DNA of 64,000 bases, from assembly GCA_014871385.1 (NCBI GenBank), contig CM026426.1, positions 2,305,852 through 2,369,851 on the forward strand, read 5' to 3'. Positions 10,383 to 22,442 of the stretch are shown in pieces. The notes under the pieces are model-generated. The model made no database searches, had not been told where the DNA came from, and was given only the letters and a program-made list of their open reading frames with translations. The position numbers and the translations under genes were made by a program. This DNA is from Ceratodon purpureus. Taxonomy: Eukaryota > Streptophyta > Bryopsida > Pseudoditrichales > Ditrichaceae. Within the stretch, counting starts at the first letter, position 1; each line of letters opens with the position of its first letter.

Positions 10383-10757
10383 AGTGATACCTCACAATGC
10401 GGTAAGTTGCGGTATGTTGCGGTAAGTTGCGGTAAGTTGCGGTGCGTTGCGGTAAGTTGCGGTTAAGATTTAATTGAAACGCCTTTCATATCCAAAACTT
10501 TTTGCCTACATATGTTAAACCTTTTGCCTACACGCCAACCAACTTTGTCATACCTAGTTAAATCGTAGTATAATTTATACGGTCGTTATATTTTTTTAGG
10601 AAATTTAATTGTCCTCATCGGAATTGTAGTTGGACTTCTATATTATTTTTTAGTCTACTTTCACTCTTATGCCATCTAATTGATCATTGCCACCAATTAA
10701 TTCTAATTTTAATATCGTTGCAATACTCCCGTTAGTAATCACTCTATATTTATCGAT
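10383..10757. repeat. Composite repeat, copy 1
   Basis: An array of GTTGCGGTAA-type 10-mers (to about 10,462) is followed by about 295 bp that recurs almost unchanged at 11,575-11,868. Only about two substitutions were seen in the shared 295 bp, so the duplication is recent. It is preceded by a G-rich run and the phrase TACCTCACAATGC, which recurs near 10,818. Confidence 0.85.
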
Positions 10758-10771
10758 AGATTGGGGAAGGT

Positions 10772-10803
<32 letters not shown>
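10772..10803. repeat. 32-base poly(G) run
   Basis: An unbroken run of 32 G residues. It would form G-quadruplexes and is a likely place for assembly or sequencing length errors. Confidence 0.9.
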
Positions 10804-11460
10804 CGATGGGCTAGTGCTACCTCACAATGCACGTGCAGTCGTCTCTCTACTTCATTTCTTCATGTTATCCGTGTGCACATGGCTCCGCTTAGTTGCGAGG
10901 TTCGGCGAAGGGAATTTCTCATTGCCGTTCCATTTACAACGAACGTCTTCTCCAATGATGGCCATGGTTTCTGCTACGTTTGAAACAATGGATATTGACG
11001 AATCATTTGCTGAACTCAAGCGCTTAGAGGATCTTCAGGTGACTTAGGGTCAACCTGCAGATTTGCTGGCTTTAGTATATTAGCTTTAGTATGATATAGC
11101 CAATTGCAAGCCCTGTTGGTCCAGACGTTAAACACAGCCAAGTTTAACATAAAGTTTAACAAGAGATACATGTATTTGGTCAAATATGAATTAAAAAGGT
11201 AAAGAGAAACGTATAATAAACACATCAAATTTAACATTGCTAAAGAACTCAATTTGTTAAAAGTCGTAAATTGTTTGTGAATCATTCTTTGAATACACAG
11301 AATATTTAATCGTCATCCAAGAACAATAATGACGCTAAAAACTTGTAACTTTAGCAAATAATTATAGTATAGAGAGGTTGGGCTTTTTTACTACCACTGG
11401 ATTGGACGTTGTTGTACCACTATACTCGTCAAGGAATGTGGCAACTTACTGTTTAAAGCA

Positions 11461-11868
11461 AGTTACATTACGTTACGTTGCGGTAAGTTGCGGTAAGTTG
11501 TGGTTAAGTTGCGGTAAGTTGCGGTACGTTGCGGTAAGTTGCGGTAAGTTGCGGTGCGTTGCGTTAGGTTGCGGTTAAGATTTAATTGAAACGCCTTTCA
11601 TATCCAAAACTTTTTGCCTACATATGTTAAACCTTTTGCCTACACGCCAACCAACTTTGTCATACCTAGTTAAATCGTAGTATAATTTATACGGTCGTTA
11701 TATTTTTTTAGGAAATTTAATTGTCCTCATCGGAATTGTAGTTGGACTTCTATATTATTTTTTAGTCTACTTTCGCTCTTATGCCATCTAATTGATCATT
11801 GCCACCAATTAATTCTAATTTTAATATCGTTGCAATACTCTCGTTAGTAATCACTCTATATTTATCGT
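11461..11868. repeat. Composite repeat, copy 2
   Basis: Same arrangement as copy 1: a GTTGCGGTAA-type array to about 11,578 and then the shared 295 bp. The array is longer and more varied than in copy 1. Confidence 0.85.
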
Positions 11869-12299
11869 TTTTAACCCCTAAAGGACAATCTGCCACATTT
11901 GGGCATTTTTTGAATTTGTGCATGTACGTATGTATGCAAATTATTGAAGTTAGCTACAAGATCTTTTGGTTAGATGTTAAAAAAAAACCCCCAAGTTTTC
12001 AGAATCAACCTTGCTTCGAAGAGGAGCTGTTTTCAGGCAGTTTTGGTGAAAAATACCCTCAGGACTTTAGGGCTTAATATATTCTTTAGCCGCTCAGTAT
12101 TCTATTATGTACTCCCACCTCATTCCTTTATCATTCACGATTTTGTTTCTATATCATACTTATTTAAACATTATTTCATAACTTCTCTATAACTTTCCCT
12201 TATATTTATTTCTTATTAAACGCTTATTCGTCCTTCTTCATTCACAGCGTTTTCTTTTCTCCACGAATTTCGTATTTTTGTTTATTCTTGGCTGCGTGG

Positions 12300-12490
12300 T
12301 CCGTAACAGTCGTTGTGATCGGAGAATCGGAGCGATTGAGCCATCGGAACCTGCGTTCAACACTGGGAATTACGCGGTCAGTGGGTCGGACAGGTCGGGA
12401 GCGTGCTCTCGTCGGATCCAAATGCACACGGGATGCGGAGAGCGCGGATACGAAGGTCGGACGACGGATGGCAATGTCGGATTTGAGTGG
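12300..12490. promoter_or_regulatory. GTCCG/CGGAC cluster 4, upstream of the gene at 12,818
   Basis: Several CGGA, TCGGAC and TCGGAT words recur on the plus strand within 200 bp. It is a weaker cluster than the others but has the same position relative to a downstream cargo gene. Confidence 0.4.
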
Positions 12491-12817
12491 ACGTTCTTCT
12501 TTAAGTCATGCACTAACATGTCTCCACTCCCACCAAAACATCAGTAGTTATGATTAACATGCTTGATCTAATCATTGTCACTCTTTCCCTGCTCTCGGAT
12601 ATCATGTCAAATGCATTGTTCAGTCATTATTCACTCATTCTTCTACAACGGCAGTCTACTGTCTACACGGTAGATTACCTATGCTCTTCCACGATATGCG
12701 TATAGTAATTTTGGTTATTCTTGAGACTCTCGTTTTAGAATGAACAGGGTGCTTATTTTTGAGACTGTCATTTGAGACTCCCACTTGACTCTCTTGATTT
12801 CCGCATCGTCTCGTAGC

Positions 12818-13432
12818 ATGGCCGGGAGCTCCTCGTTTAGAATGCCTAGTCCGACAGAGTCCTCCCCGCACTCTGAGTCCGCCACGGATGTTTTGCAGTG
12901 GCTGCTTGTAACCCGCGTGATGCACGAGATTAGAGATTTCCGGTATTTACCAGATCACCAGGATATTGTGAGGTCTTTGTTGAATACTTCTCGAGATTTC
13001 CAGTGGACGCCCATTATGCAGGAGCAGTTCACCAACGTCAACAATGTGTTGAACTACACTTGGGTGCGACGGAGTCTACTCGCCGCCGGAGCTGCGAACT
13101 CGGGAGATCAAACTGCACACGGCTCGGCTCACGCGCAGAGCGGAACTCCCACGAACTCGCAGACCGTATCACCTAGAAGCGCGCATCGCGAGACGGACAT
13201 CTCCGTTCCAATCCGACCGGACATATATTCTCGGACTCTCGCCGGGGGTGGCCGAGTCGCACGGCATCGCAGAAGTCGGGAACGCCGGCTTAGTCGCGAT
13301 TACGAAGGTATGCGTCCTCAACCCCCTGCTTTTCGCGGATCCACGACGCCCCGGCGCGTCACTCGCGACCAGGGAACGCAGACCGATTTCGTGGATCTTC
13401 TGTCGGAGCCGGAATGTACGTGTAACTATTAA
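12818..13432 (+). CDS. Unrecognised cargo protein, 204 residues
   Basis: The first in-frame ATG is at 12,818; the frame is open a little further upstream. Residues 1-25 are Ser-rich. Residues 25-85 look like a compact helical domain with the pattern Val-Leu-Gln-Trp-Leu-Leu, Phe-Arg-Tyr-Leu-Pro-Asp and Asn-Tyr-Thr-Trp-Val-Arg. The rest is polar, with Arg-rich patches and a Cys-Thr-Cys near the end. I recognise no family. It follows a GTCCG cluster as most cargo genes do. Confidence 0.45.
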   Translation: MAGSSSFRMPSPTESSPHSESATDVLQWLLVTRVMHEIRDFRYLPDHQDIVRSLLNTSRDFQWTPIMQEQFTNVNNVLNYTWVRRSLLAAGAANSGDQTAHGSAHAQSGTPTNSQTVSPRSAHRETDISVPIRPDIYSRTLAGGGRVARHRRSRERRLSRDYEGMRPQPPAFRGSTTPRRVTRDQGTQTDFVDLLSEPECTCNY

Positions 13433-14590
13433 TCCATTTGTAACTGGACACTACGGAGCCATATGAAGTGGAACAGTTTACAGGCTTATTAGAATGGAGC
13501 GGGTATTTGCGCAATGGAAGGGTGGTCCTGCATTCGAACGAACAATTTTGTTGGAGTATGAATCCGCCAGCGATGCAATGCAACTTCCTTTGAACCCGCC
13601 TCTTTTGAGGGCAAGCTGGAGCTGCGGTGCATAATGAGCTTTGCAGTTTTTAAGCTCCATTTTGAGAACTTCTCTTCACTGTAACTTACATCTCACAGAT
13701 CCCTTTTTTGCAGTTCCTATTTTTAATTTACGGAAAGTGATCCTGGGTTGGATTACTCGGCTTTTCTAATCCTGCACGAACCTTTGCTAGACATCTTGTT
13801 ACTATCAGTTTATGTGCCTTTTTACTATGTATAGAACAGTGCTCTGGCAACGTCCAATAAAGTCCCAATTTCGTAAGATTCTCGTCCAATGGAATTGGCG
13901 GCGTGCATTAAATCTCGGATCATTCATTGTCGTGATATGGAGTCCGCGTTGCGTTATGGAAATCTGGCTCTGACGGCTGTCATGTGCCTGCCTTACCCCT
14001 AATTAGTTTTTGCGTATGTTGTGTATCCTCTTCATGTACGATACTGGTGTTCTAGCCAGGGCAATGTGTGATAGACTCTTGAATGCGGGCTTGTAATCTA
14101 TCTTTTGCAATGGAATTCCTTTGCGTCAAAAAAAAAAAAAAATCTTGCATGCAACCTCCATCTGTATGGTTCCTTCCTTTTTTTCTCGAACACGATTCTG
14201 AATGTGCAACTGTCCAGTAAGAACTCACTGTAGAGCTGATCATCACAGAGATCTTGTGTAACGATTAATCTAACATCCGGTCGGACACATCCTTGCAATT
14301 CGAACTCATCCTCATCGTGATCCGTAACTATAAACTTCAGGAATACTTCCGAACTAGTGATGCATTTGTACATGTACAATGCTGCAGTATCCTTTCTTTT
14401 ATGTGAAAAGTCGTCCGAAGAGGACCTCAACCCCCTCTTTGAGATGAAGTTTGCTCTTAGGCACAAAAAACATCCGAGAAAGATAATGAAAAAATAATAA
14501 GGAAAACTTTAATCGATAAAAAACCAAGCCGGATGGACGCAGCGGAACCCTGTCCCAGATGGCGTGTTAATTGGGGAGCACCAAAGCTTG
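13433..14590. other. Spacer without a well-supported gene
   Basis: Mixed-composition sequence with a 14-base A run near 14,127. One minus-strand open frame (14,098-14,466) has protein-like stretches but ends in the poly(A) region, lacks a clear ATG context, and is listed separately with low confidence. Confidence 0.4.
14098..14466 (-). CDS. Possible minus-strand cargo exon, unrecognised
   Basis: An open frame of about 120 codons whose central part (Lys-Phe-Ile-Val-Thr-Asp-His-Asp-Glu-Asp-Glu-Phe-Glu-Leu) reads like real protein. The end is a Phe run encoded by the poly(A) tract, which argues against a mature C-terminus. It could be an exon of a minus-strand gene or chance. No domain recognised. 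Confidence 0.2.
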   Translation of the reverse strand: MCLRANFISKRGLRSSSDDFSHKRKDTAALYMYKCITSSEVFLKFIVTDHDEDEFELQGCVRPDVRLIVTQDLCDDQLYSEFLLDSCTFRIVFEKKRKEPYRWRLHARFFFFFDAKEFHCKR

Positions 14591-14910
14591 GAAGAGCGAT
14601 ACGACGGACGAGGTCGGACGAGGTCACTCTGGAACGTTCGCGCGTGTCCGCGATGCAGCGGACTACAATCCGGATTGTAGCGCGGACTGCGGACTGCAAG
14701 CCGGACTGACAATTACGAATCGAAATGCGGATCAGTAGTCGGACTGGACGTCGGATTCCTGGGAACGTTGTGCACTTGACAGGGAGCGGGGGATGTGGAA
14801 GGGAGCGAGGAATGCGAAGGGGCAAGAGCAGGATGGGCAGTGGGTCGGGCGGGTGCGGAACGGAGAGGCGGACTCGTATAAATGCAAGTTCGGACGCACA
14901 TTCGTTCTCC
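14590..14910. promoter_or_regulatory. GTCCG/CGGAC cluster 5 with TATA box, promoter of the coiled-coil RING gene
   Basis: About ten CGGAC/GTCCG words occur in 320 bp, where under one is expected by chance. A TATAAAT follows at 14,877-14,883, about 300 bp before the ATG at 15,180. This is one of the clearest cases of cluster, then TATA, then gene inside the giant hAT. Confidence 0.6.
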
Positions 14911-15179
14911 ACACTTCTCAACTTTTGCGCCCAGACCGCTTGCCTCTCTCTGAGTGTGCGGGCGCGCGGGGTGCGGGGTGAGCGTGGGGTCCTTGTACGA
15001 CCTGAATATTCCGTATGTACTAAATTGACCCTATTCGTGTGCTCTGTCACATTATATACTTAATGTTAATTTTTTCCCCTGAACCCAGCATATGCGAAGT
15101 GTCCGTTTAGGGTTTAAGAGTAATCGTATCAGGATCTAACCAAGATACTGTGAGCAGGTCCGAAGTTCGCAGCACGAGG

Positions 15180-18100
15180 ATGTCCACCGGATCGGGCACT
15201 CCCTCTAGGAGGAGGCCGAGCAGACCGGGCGGAGATGAGTCCGCCGGCGGATCGCAGTCCGCCAGTGGTTCCGGGAAGAGAGCCCGCAAAGAACTGGATT
15301 TGCAGCTGGACGTTTTCCACAATAGAGCGATACTGGCTGCTAATGGCTGGGAGGAAGTGCCAGAGCCTTGGGACGCTGCGACGGCTATGCATTTTGTCGA
15401 CTTTCCTCATTTCGATCGGCTTTGGCCAGATAGTTCGCATGCGCAACACTGTAAGTCGAAGAACGCGAAATATGCATCCTTGACAGACGTGGACGTGAAG
15501 TGGAGATTCCTCTGCATTCTCCGGGCAATTTCCAATGAATCGAAGTGGCCCAAGAACGAGATCCCGAAGGCTATTCTTTCCCTGATGTATGCCGAGCATG
15601 TGTTGAAGAAGAAGGTCGACTGGTCTACCTTAAAGACTCCAGGCTCCACTTTCGGAGGTCTAGGAGAGAAATTGACAGCGAAGAAGCCGGTGCACATACC
15701 TTATATAGATGTGCCCAAATGGTTCAAGCGTAATCCTTCCCTCGTTGAAGATCCAGGGGGTCCGATACCGACAGACAGGGAACCGTCGAGGGCCGGGAGA
15801 CCACGGCAACGCACAATACAGAATGCCACGTACGAGGATCAGATGGCTGGCATGCTCGGATCCGATTGGCAGGGAAGTGGGTCGGACCCCATCATTGGCG
15901 GGAGTGCGGGAGAAGGGTCGGGCGCGGCGACTGCATCCCATGCGAGGGACGGGGGGAACGATCGGACGGGATCGGCATGGGGACCATCCGAGGCAGGTGA
16001 GGAGAGTTCCGGGCCAGATGTGGCTATGGTCGGATTGGAAGAAATCGTCAACGCGACAGTAGCCTCCTTTTCTGGAGCTGACATAGACCTTGACATGGCG
16101 CACGGTGGGACCGAGAGCGCGAATCCGGGTTTAGGTAGGTCGGACGAGGGTTTGGGTGCGTCGGACGAGGGTCTGGATGCGTCGGACGTGGGTTTAGGTG
16201 GGTCGGACCACAGATTCGATGGGAGAATCGCTCCGACGACCTCACGGGATTGGCGGATGCCCGGCTCGGAACACGGGTTATTCGGACGAGGTGCGACAAC
16301 TAGCACTGGCCATCACGATCCTCCTCAGCCGAGAGGTGCAGCAAACGTTGTATTGGGAGCAGACCCGGTAATGCAGCGTCTGCTAGAGGAAGTTTTTGCC
16401 AAACATGACGCGGACGTTCGGGAGTTAAAAGCAACAATAGGTGGTTTGGAACTGAAGATAGAGGCTCTTCGCGTGTCCGACAGCGGGGACCAGATGGCAG
16501 GAACATCGGACACAGAGTTGATGCGAGAAAGGGACGAGGCGCTGAGATCCGCTGAGAGAGCGGAGGCACGGGCTAATGCATGGGAAAAGGATATGAAAGC
16601 CTCCATGTACGCAGCGAAAACGGCCGAGGACCTGACCACGCAGTTAAATGGCCAACTCACGGACGCTGAGGAACGCATAATTGGGTTGCAAACGGAAATG
16701 AGGGAGATGAGCGTCCGACTCGAAGATGCGGAAAAGCGAGCAATAGCGGCGGAAGCCACATCCACAGAGCGGGCTGTCCGACTAGAGGAATCCGAGATAC
16801 GTGCGAAGGCAATGGAAGACGAATGTCGGAGACTGTCTCGCCAATTGGAGGAGGAGAAGAAGAATACATCGAAGCAAGGAGAGATAATCCTGCGACTGGA
16901 GTCCAAAATGGAAGATAATAAGAAGAAGGCTTCGGACGCAATAGCTTTGGCAAAGAAAACATAGGAAGAACTAAACGAGCTCCGGGAAGTCGCTACGACG
17001 AGCGACAACTTGATACGTGCGGAAGCAGAGGCGGAGAAAGAAGCAAACAATGCCAAGGTGGTGGAATTGGAGACAGAGAACGTGCGACTACTAGAGGAGG
17101 TAACACGGCTTGGGAAGGCCACTGGCGCTGTGAGTGAAGGTGGTGCCAACGATGATCCAATCCAGGGCTGGTCGGAGTCATTAACTCAGGAGCAGAAGGC
17201 ATTACTCGTGGGTGCGCTCCAAAAAACGGAGGATATGTACGTGATCGCTATACTTGCATTAGCGGGGCGACTTCAGTACAAGAAGGAATTCGAGGCAATT
17301 CGGAAAGAGTGGACGGAGAATGGACGATTGCGACACTTGCTCCTCACCTCCTGGCCGCCTTTACAGACGATGTACCCTCCGGAATGGGAGGACAGTCCGG
17401 GGATCCGGTCCGGCACGGGCAGCATTCAGTGGGAGAATGTTGCTGAGATTGATCATCACTGGAAGCGGGATCAGAAATGGGGGATGGGCAAGACCGAAGA
17501 GCTGCGGGCGGCGCTGACTTGGCCCGTCCCACACGACATGACAAAGGACGGAACCAATTGCATCGTGTGCTTTAATCCTTTTGGCCCGGAGGGGTGCTAC
17601 CAACTGGGGACGTGCAAACATGGATTTCATCCATATTGTTTAATCCCGATGATGATAAGAAGACGTGCGTGTCCAATCTGCTCAGCCCCTCTCCATCCTC
17701 GCCTGTATTTGACATTCGGATTGAGGGATTTCATGCCCAGGGGCTGGGCGTACGATCCAAGGGAGTTCCCACTTAACTATCTGCTCGGGACTTTCGAGGG
17801 AAAACCAATGGAGTGGGTCTGGCAACTACACACGTCGCAGCTCGAGATGTGGCACCAATTTCAGCCTACGGACTTGCAAAAGAAACCGAGGACCATTATG
17901 CAAGCGGCCGATTTGTTGTACCCAGGGATGCCTGTCGATAGTGGACTCAGGCAATACTTTTACCAGATGTGCAAACACTATTGGGACAGTAGGATGGGCC
18001 AGCTGGTTCCAGTGGAGAATCCAAATCCAGTAAATTCACAAGGATTGCCTGCGACATCTGCCGACATATTGGCAGGATTTCCAGGAGGATATACGGGTGC

Positions 18101-18500
18101 TACCAGTAGTCGCGAGATGGATTACGAACAGGGTTACCACACGATGCGGCTAGAGATTCTTGCTTTAGAAGAATTGTTATGCAAAATTCTCCCCGCTACC
18201 AAGAGGTGGCTGGATAAGAAAGGACCGAGGCCCAAGCCGAAGGAGCCATCATGTCGTCAACGCTTGTTATCGAGTGGTGCTTCGACTTCAGGAACTTCAG
18301 GGGCCACACCAAGGAGCTCGACACCGCCGGGGAATTCGACGAGGAACGCGTCACGAACCCGTTTGAACCCAAGCCAGTCGGCACCTCCCTCCAGAGTCCG
18401 GACACCGCCGATTCCGCCGTCCGAGGGCCCAACGCAACCTGGCCACAATAGTGCAGCGTCCGGATCAGGTGATACATTGCAATTAGACGATTCGGAGTGA
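15180..18500 (+). CDS. Long coiled-coil protein with C-terminal RING finger; one in-frame stop
   Basis: From the ATG at 15,180 the same frame stays open to 18,500 except for a single TAG at 16,962-16,964 (codon 595). The N-terminus is Ser/Gly-rich, followed by a folded-looking region (residues 40-190) rich in Trp. A Gly/Asp-rich linker with Ser-Asp repeats follows. Residues about 415-660 form a long heptad coiled coil that runs straight across the stop. A C3HC4-like RING follows: CIVC at 794-797, then Cys, Cys, His-Gly-Phe-His-Pro-Tyr-Cys and CPIC at 831-834. RING proteins are usually E3 ubiquitin ligases. A single CAG-to-TAG change explains the stop; readthrough is possible but unsupported. 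Full length would be about 1,106 residues. Confidence 0.7.
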
Positions 18501-19286
18501 GATGAACTCCTAGAACTTTATAGAGTGGTAACCATTAACAATGTTTTATTTTCTTTCATAACTATAGTAACCATTGCATAAACATAACTTCATTTGGCTT
18601 TTTTCCTTTCCCGAAGACTCACCTAGAGTCACCAACGCCTAAGTCTGGATATATGCCATATAAAGAGTATCACCCCTTCAGTCCGCGCATTGCGACCGAG
18701 TCCGAGTCCGCCCATGCGTCCGAGTCCGAATCCGCCCGTGCGTCCGGGTCCGAGTCCGCCCATGCGTCCGAGTACGCGTGGTGCAATCACCGATTGACCC
18801 ATCCGTTCGCATCATAAGATCGCGAGCCCATGCGGACATAGCAACCCCCCCCGTCCGACGACCCGCCTCGTCCGCATTCACAGTCCGCCAAGTCCGACTG
18901 TGCGATCCGACCAACTCGCTAACCCTAATTCGCTCACAGGCCTAGATCCTACGTCTGCCACCCGACCGATCCCTTCCAAGGGTGATCGCCAAGCAATCAG
19001 TTATCGTCCCAGATCAATGATCTTCCTCGTCTCCTATATAAAGGTGTCCCTTTATTTTCCGCTCACTTTCCCATCCTCTCTAGGCCTCTCGTTGGGATCC
19101 GAGACTCTGTTGCGTCCGTCGGGACAGCGGCAGTGCGCGGGTCCAGAGGGTCAGTAGAGCACGGGACCGATTTCAGAGACAAACCCTTGCTATTTTATAT
19201 CAGGGTTCTGAACTGACTCGCCTACCGAAAAACCAATTGCTGATTGTTCTGTTTTCTTCCTTTCCAGGGTACCATGGCAAACGAGA
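18501..19286. promoter_or_regulatory. GTCCG cluster 6 with TATA box, upstream of the kinase-like gene
   Basis: At 18,680-18,910 about 14 GTCCG/CGGAC words occur, partly as a short tandem repeat of GTCCGAGTCCGCCCATGC type. A TATATAAA lies at 19,035-19,042 and a probable 5'-UTR intron acceptor (TTTCCAG) near 19,267. The order cluster, TATA, intron, gene matches the other cargo genes. Confidence 0.6.
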
Positions 19287-21208
19287 GTGGAAGAATACAT
19301 TAGGAATGGCGATCCGACGGGAGCCCCATCGGAGCACTCGGGGTGGGCGGGGGGCGTGGCGGAGAGAGAACCAGGTTTAATCAGGAATTCACACCCGATG
19401 GAAAACCTCGGAGGAGGCCACTTGCAGCGAGCGCGGGGAACGCGGGGTGGCCATGGTTCCCGGAGTCACGGCTCTCGTGCAACCCATGGATCAGGGGGGC
19501 GACACGGTGCGATAGGGAGCCACGCCGCGGAAAACATCGGCAGCCAAGGCACTAGGTCTGGTCCAGCGAGCTCGGGAAGTTCTAGCGGAGTACAAGCACC
19601 CGCCATGGAAATCGTCCCGCCACCTAAACCACTACCTAGGGTATTGTGGACATCGGCACCGTCCGACCAGTGTCCGCCGTCTACTGAAGAGCGTAGGGGA
19701 AGTAAGCGGGTAGGGGGGTCGCAAGGAACGGAGTCTGGGTCGACCGCGTCCGGTTCTGAGGTTAGGAAGCACAAGCATCGGAAGAAGGTAGCCGCGTGTG
19801 ACCAGCATTCCACGGAGGCTAGGCTTTGCTGTAGAAAGATAATCCTGGACTGGTTTGCAAGCCACGACATGCCATACTTGGAGAGTACATTCTTGAATGA
19901 TGGTCCGGCGGGACTCGAGAAAGCTTCGAATGCTCTGAGGTTACTACTGCAGGAGGGCATGGCGGGGGATGAGTTCCAAGAGGATAGAGGGAAGAGTAAT
20001 TGGGGACAGTGGATCGAGGAACAGGTGCAGGAGGCATTGTTCAATTCGACAGTGCCATTTAACATGTTGTGTGGACCTGGTTCGGGATGTAGTGGGGGAA
20101 ACTCCGAGCTCCTTCAGAAGCTGGAGAATTGGAAAAGAGGTGCTATCCTCGCGAAGGGGAAGGGAAGGACTACACTGCCGAAGTTTGTCGGGAGAGCTCT
20201 GGCCGACGACATCGCTTCTCGGGACAGAAACGGTCTGAAGTGGCTACCGAAGGGTTCTTACGCCATCCCCGTAGACGAAAATAGTTTTCAGGGTTCGTTT
20301 GGAATCGTGCGAAGGGTGCGAATTGCAGAGGCATGTTTCATCCCGGAGTGGCTTCATTTTGCAGGGAAGACCATGAAGGTGACTGACTTCAAGACAAGTC
20401 GCGATCAACGCTCTATCGAGGCAATGTCATGTCCAGTTGATCACCCTGGTGTGATTAAGCTGCAATACCTAAACCGGAAGACGCTCGAGTCGTACTCGCT
20501 ATGGTGGAACGGAGGCTCGTTGAAGAACATGCGTGCGTTCGATTTGAAATTTGGGGAAACCCATGAAATGGAACTCCTCAAAGACGCAGGTCTGGACTTC
20601 GAGGCCCGGAAGAAGCTGGTCGTTTACCGAAAAAATCGAGCTCACTTGGCCTGGGCTCTCATGTGCATCGTGGATGTGGTACACGGCGAGGAGTGCTACA
20701 CTGCGACCTGCACCCTAACAATGTCATGCTCCACTTTCCAACAGACCGCGACGGAGCTATTTTCATAGGTATATGTGACTGGGGAATGGCTTCTTTCATG
20801 CCCGAATCGGCCCCTTCGTACTACGGAGTACAGAGCGAAGACGCGATAAAGAAGCACATGGAAATGTACAGTTGTGCCGCTCCGGAGTTGTTCCATGTGC
20901 ATGGCTCTAGAGGCTCATCCCAATCCCCACGTCGCATGGCAAAGCAGCACCCTCACACGTACAAATCAGAGTCCTATAGCGTTGGAGTACTCGCAAGGCA
21001 GATTTACAACTCCGACTCGACATCGGTTCTATTTCAGCAGAACCGCGATCCTAACGGGGTTAAGATGCGCTTTGAGCAGGGTTTAGACGAAATGACCCAG
21101 ATCAACCCGGCTGCTAGACAAACCGTCACACACGTCGTGAGGACGTTGAAGTTACCACCTTACAATCTGCAAACACCGAATATGTGTTTCCGGGACACCC
21201 ATTCATAA
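19287..21208 (+). CDS. Kinase-like protein, broken by a 2-bp frameshift
   Basis: The first reading frame (about 19,287-20,700) has a Gly/Ser-rich N-terminus, a helical region, and a kinase N-lobe with a glycine-rich segment (GSFGIVRRV), an Ala-Gly-Lys-Thr-Met-Lys likely to hold the ATP-binding Lys, and His-Pro-Gly-Val-Ile. Near 20,690 the frame shifts by two bases into 20,700-21,208, which carries HCDLHPNNVML (catalytic loop), CDWG in place of DFG, APELF (activation segment end) and a C-lobe. A duplicated GA in CGAGGAG would explain the shift. The metal-binding Asp is kept, so the ancestor may have been active. The N-terminal start is uncertain: the frame has no early ATG, and the ATG at 19,274 is in another frame. 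Confidence 0.6.
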
Positions 21209-22442
21209 ATCACATGTGAGTATGCAAAACTCCTTAGAAACGTTTTGTCCAACGCAAGTACCGCTTCTTAGTGGTCTGACAATTTGAATATAACTATATC
21301 ATTCTGAACACCAGGGTCCGAGTTTGCATTCGCCCAGGTTAGGCGCATAGGAGGTCATGTACCGTCTCTGAACAGATCAATTTGTAAATAGAGTTTGTTT
21401 GTCAAATTCCTGACCCCGAAGCCATGATAGAGTGATTGTAATTCCACAATATTGGGACCAGAGCCCTAAACACCCAACGTTTATTCCACGCCGGACCCTC
21501 TGAAAATGGTCCGGCGACGCGGACCACCCCCTTGCCCACTGCACCCGCGGATGGTGCCCGTTCACCTCGAATCCGTGCGATCCGACACCCTCTGCCTGAC
21601 CACTGTCCGACATCTAGTCCGCCCACTCCGCGTACTCGTTGTGCCCGCTCTCCGATCCGTCTTACTGGCGTCCGAATCATGCCCGCTTACCGTCCGCCCC
21701 AGCCGCGTCCGCATATAATTGCCTTCCGACTCTAAACCCCGATCCGCATCCGCCTGTCCGGCCTCAATCGTCCGCTACATTAAACCACTTCGGTCTTCAA
21801 ACCTGGCGACGAGGAATGTCGGAAAGACCGGACGACTGGCCGAGAAATACGGCTCGTGTCCCGTGCTTAGGCAGAGACAATGTCACAAATCCTCTTCAAC
21901 AACGTGAAATTCAAACTCTGACCAACTCATGAACGAAAATTCCCAATAGAACTTACGAACACGAGATTTGATCGGTGTGACACTTCAGTAGAATTACAAG
22001 GTGCATAGATTTTTTTGAATGCAATGAATTTCGTGTTCATCCATCTATTAAACCGTCTATTACCCACAGCCTACAGGACATTTGAAACACCATATTCATG
22101 TTGCAATGATGGAGCCTATTTGGATACACTGAGTGTTGAAGGAGGAGTACGAAGACAGGAAGTCCTGAAAGGTATGTTGTCAAGTCACAGTCGCCAATCC
22201 GAACTCAACCCCTCAAATCACCATAATGAGATGACCACCTTGGCGTTAAATATGGCGGCTGCCTGTAGGGGTAGCCATGGCCAGCCATGGCCAGGGCAGT
22301 TCCATTCAATCCACGCCATCGCTGAGATTTTTGGTTGGAGTCGCCATTGCATTCTGGTTCCGACTTGTAGTTCGCTGGTCTGAGGTTGCCCCGGTCCGAT
22401 CGAAGAAGAGGGATATACCTGTTGCGAGTGAGAGGGGTCAGA
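21209..22442. promoter_or_regulatory. Spacer with GTCCG cluster 7
   Basis: The cluster at about 21,480-21,830 contains many GTCCG, CGTCCG and CCGAC words. A CATATAATT lies at about 21,711. The remainder, 21,830-22,440, is ordinary sequence with no supported gene. The next gene starts at 22,443. Confidence 0.45.

Larger units (their letters stand above)
9881..12280. other. AT-rich repetitive block inside the giant hAT, no supported gene
   Basis: Base composition switches to AT-rich and the GTCCG motif disappears. The block holds an 18-bp minisatellite, two composite repeats each made of a GTTGCGGTAA array plus about 300 bp of near-identical sequence, and a 32-base G run. Composition and repeats suggest a later insertion into the element. 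No inverted ends or target duplication could be defined. Confidence 0.55.

Noticed and set aside
10463..11868. The two 295-bp repeats as LTRs of a small retroelement
   Set aside because: They lack TG...CA ends, primer site and flanking duplication, and are preceded by a minisatellite.
14457..15050. 197-codon minus-strand open frame
   Set aside because: It overlaps the promoter cluster and TATA box of the coiled-coil RING gene and reads as Arg/Pro-rich low complexity.
16325..17149. 274-codon minus-strand Ser-rich open frame
   Set aside because: It is the antisense of the coiled-coil region; Ser runs are the complement of Glu/Lys/Arg codons.
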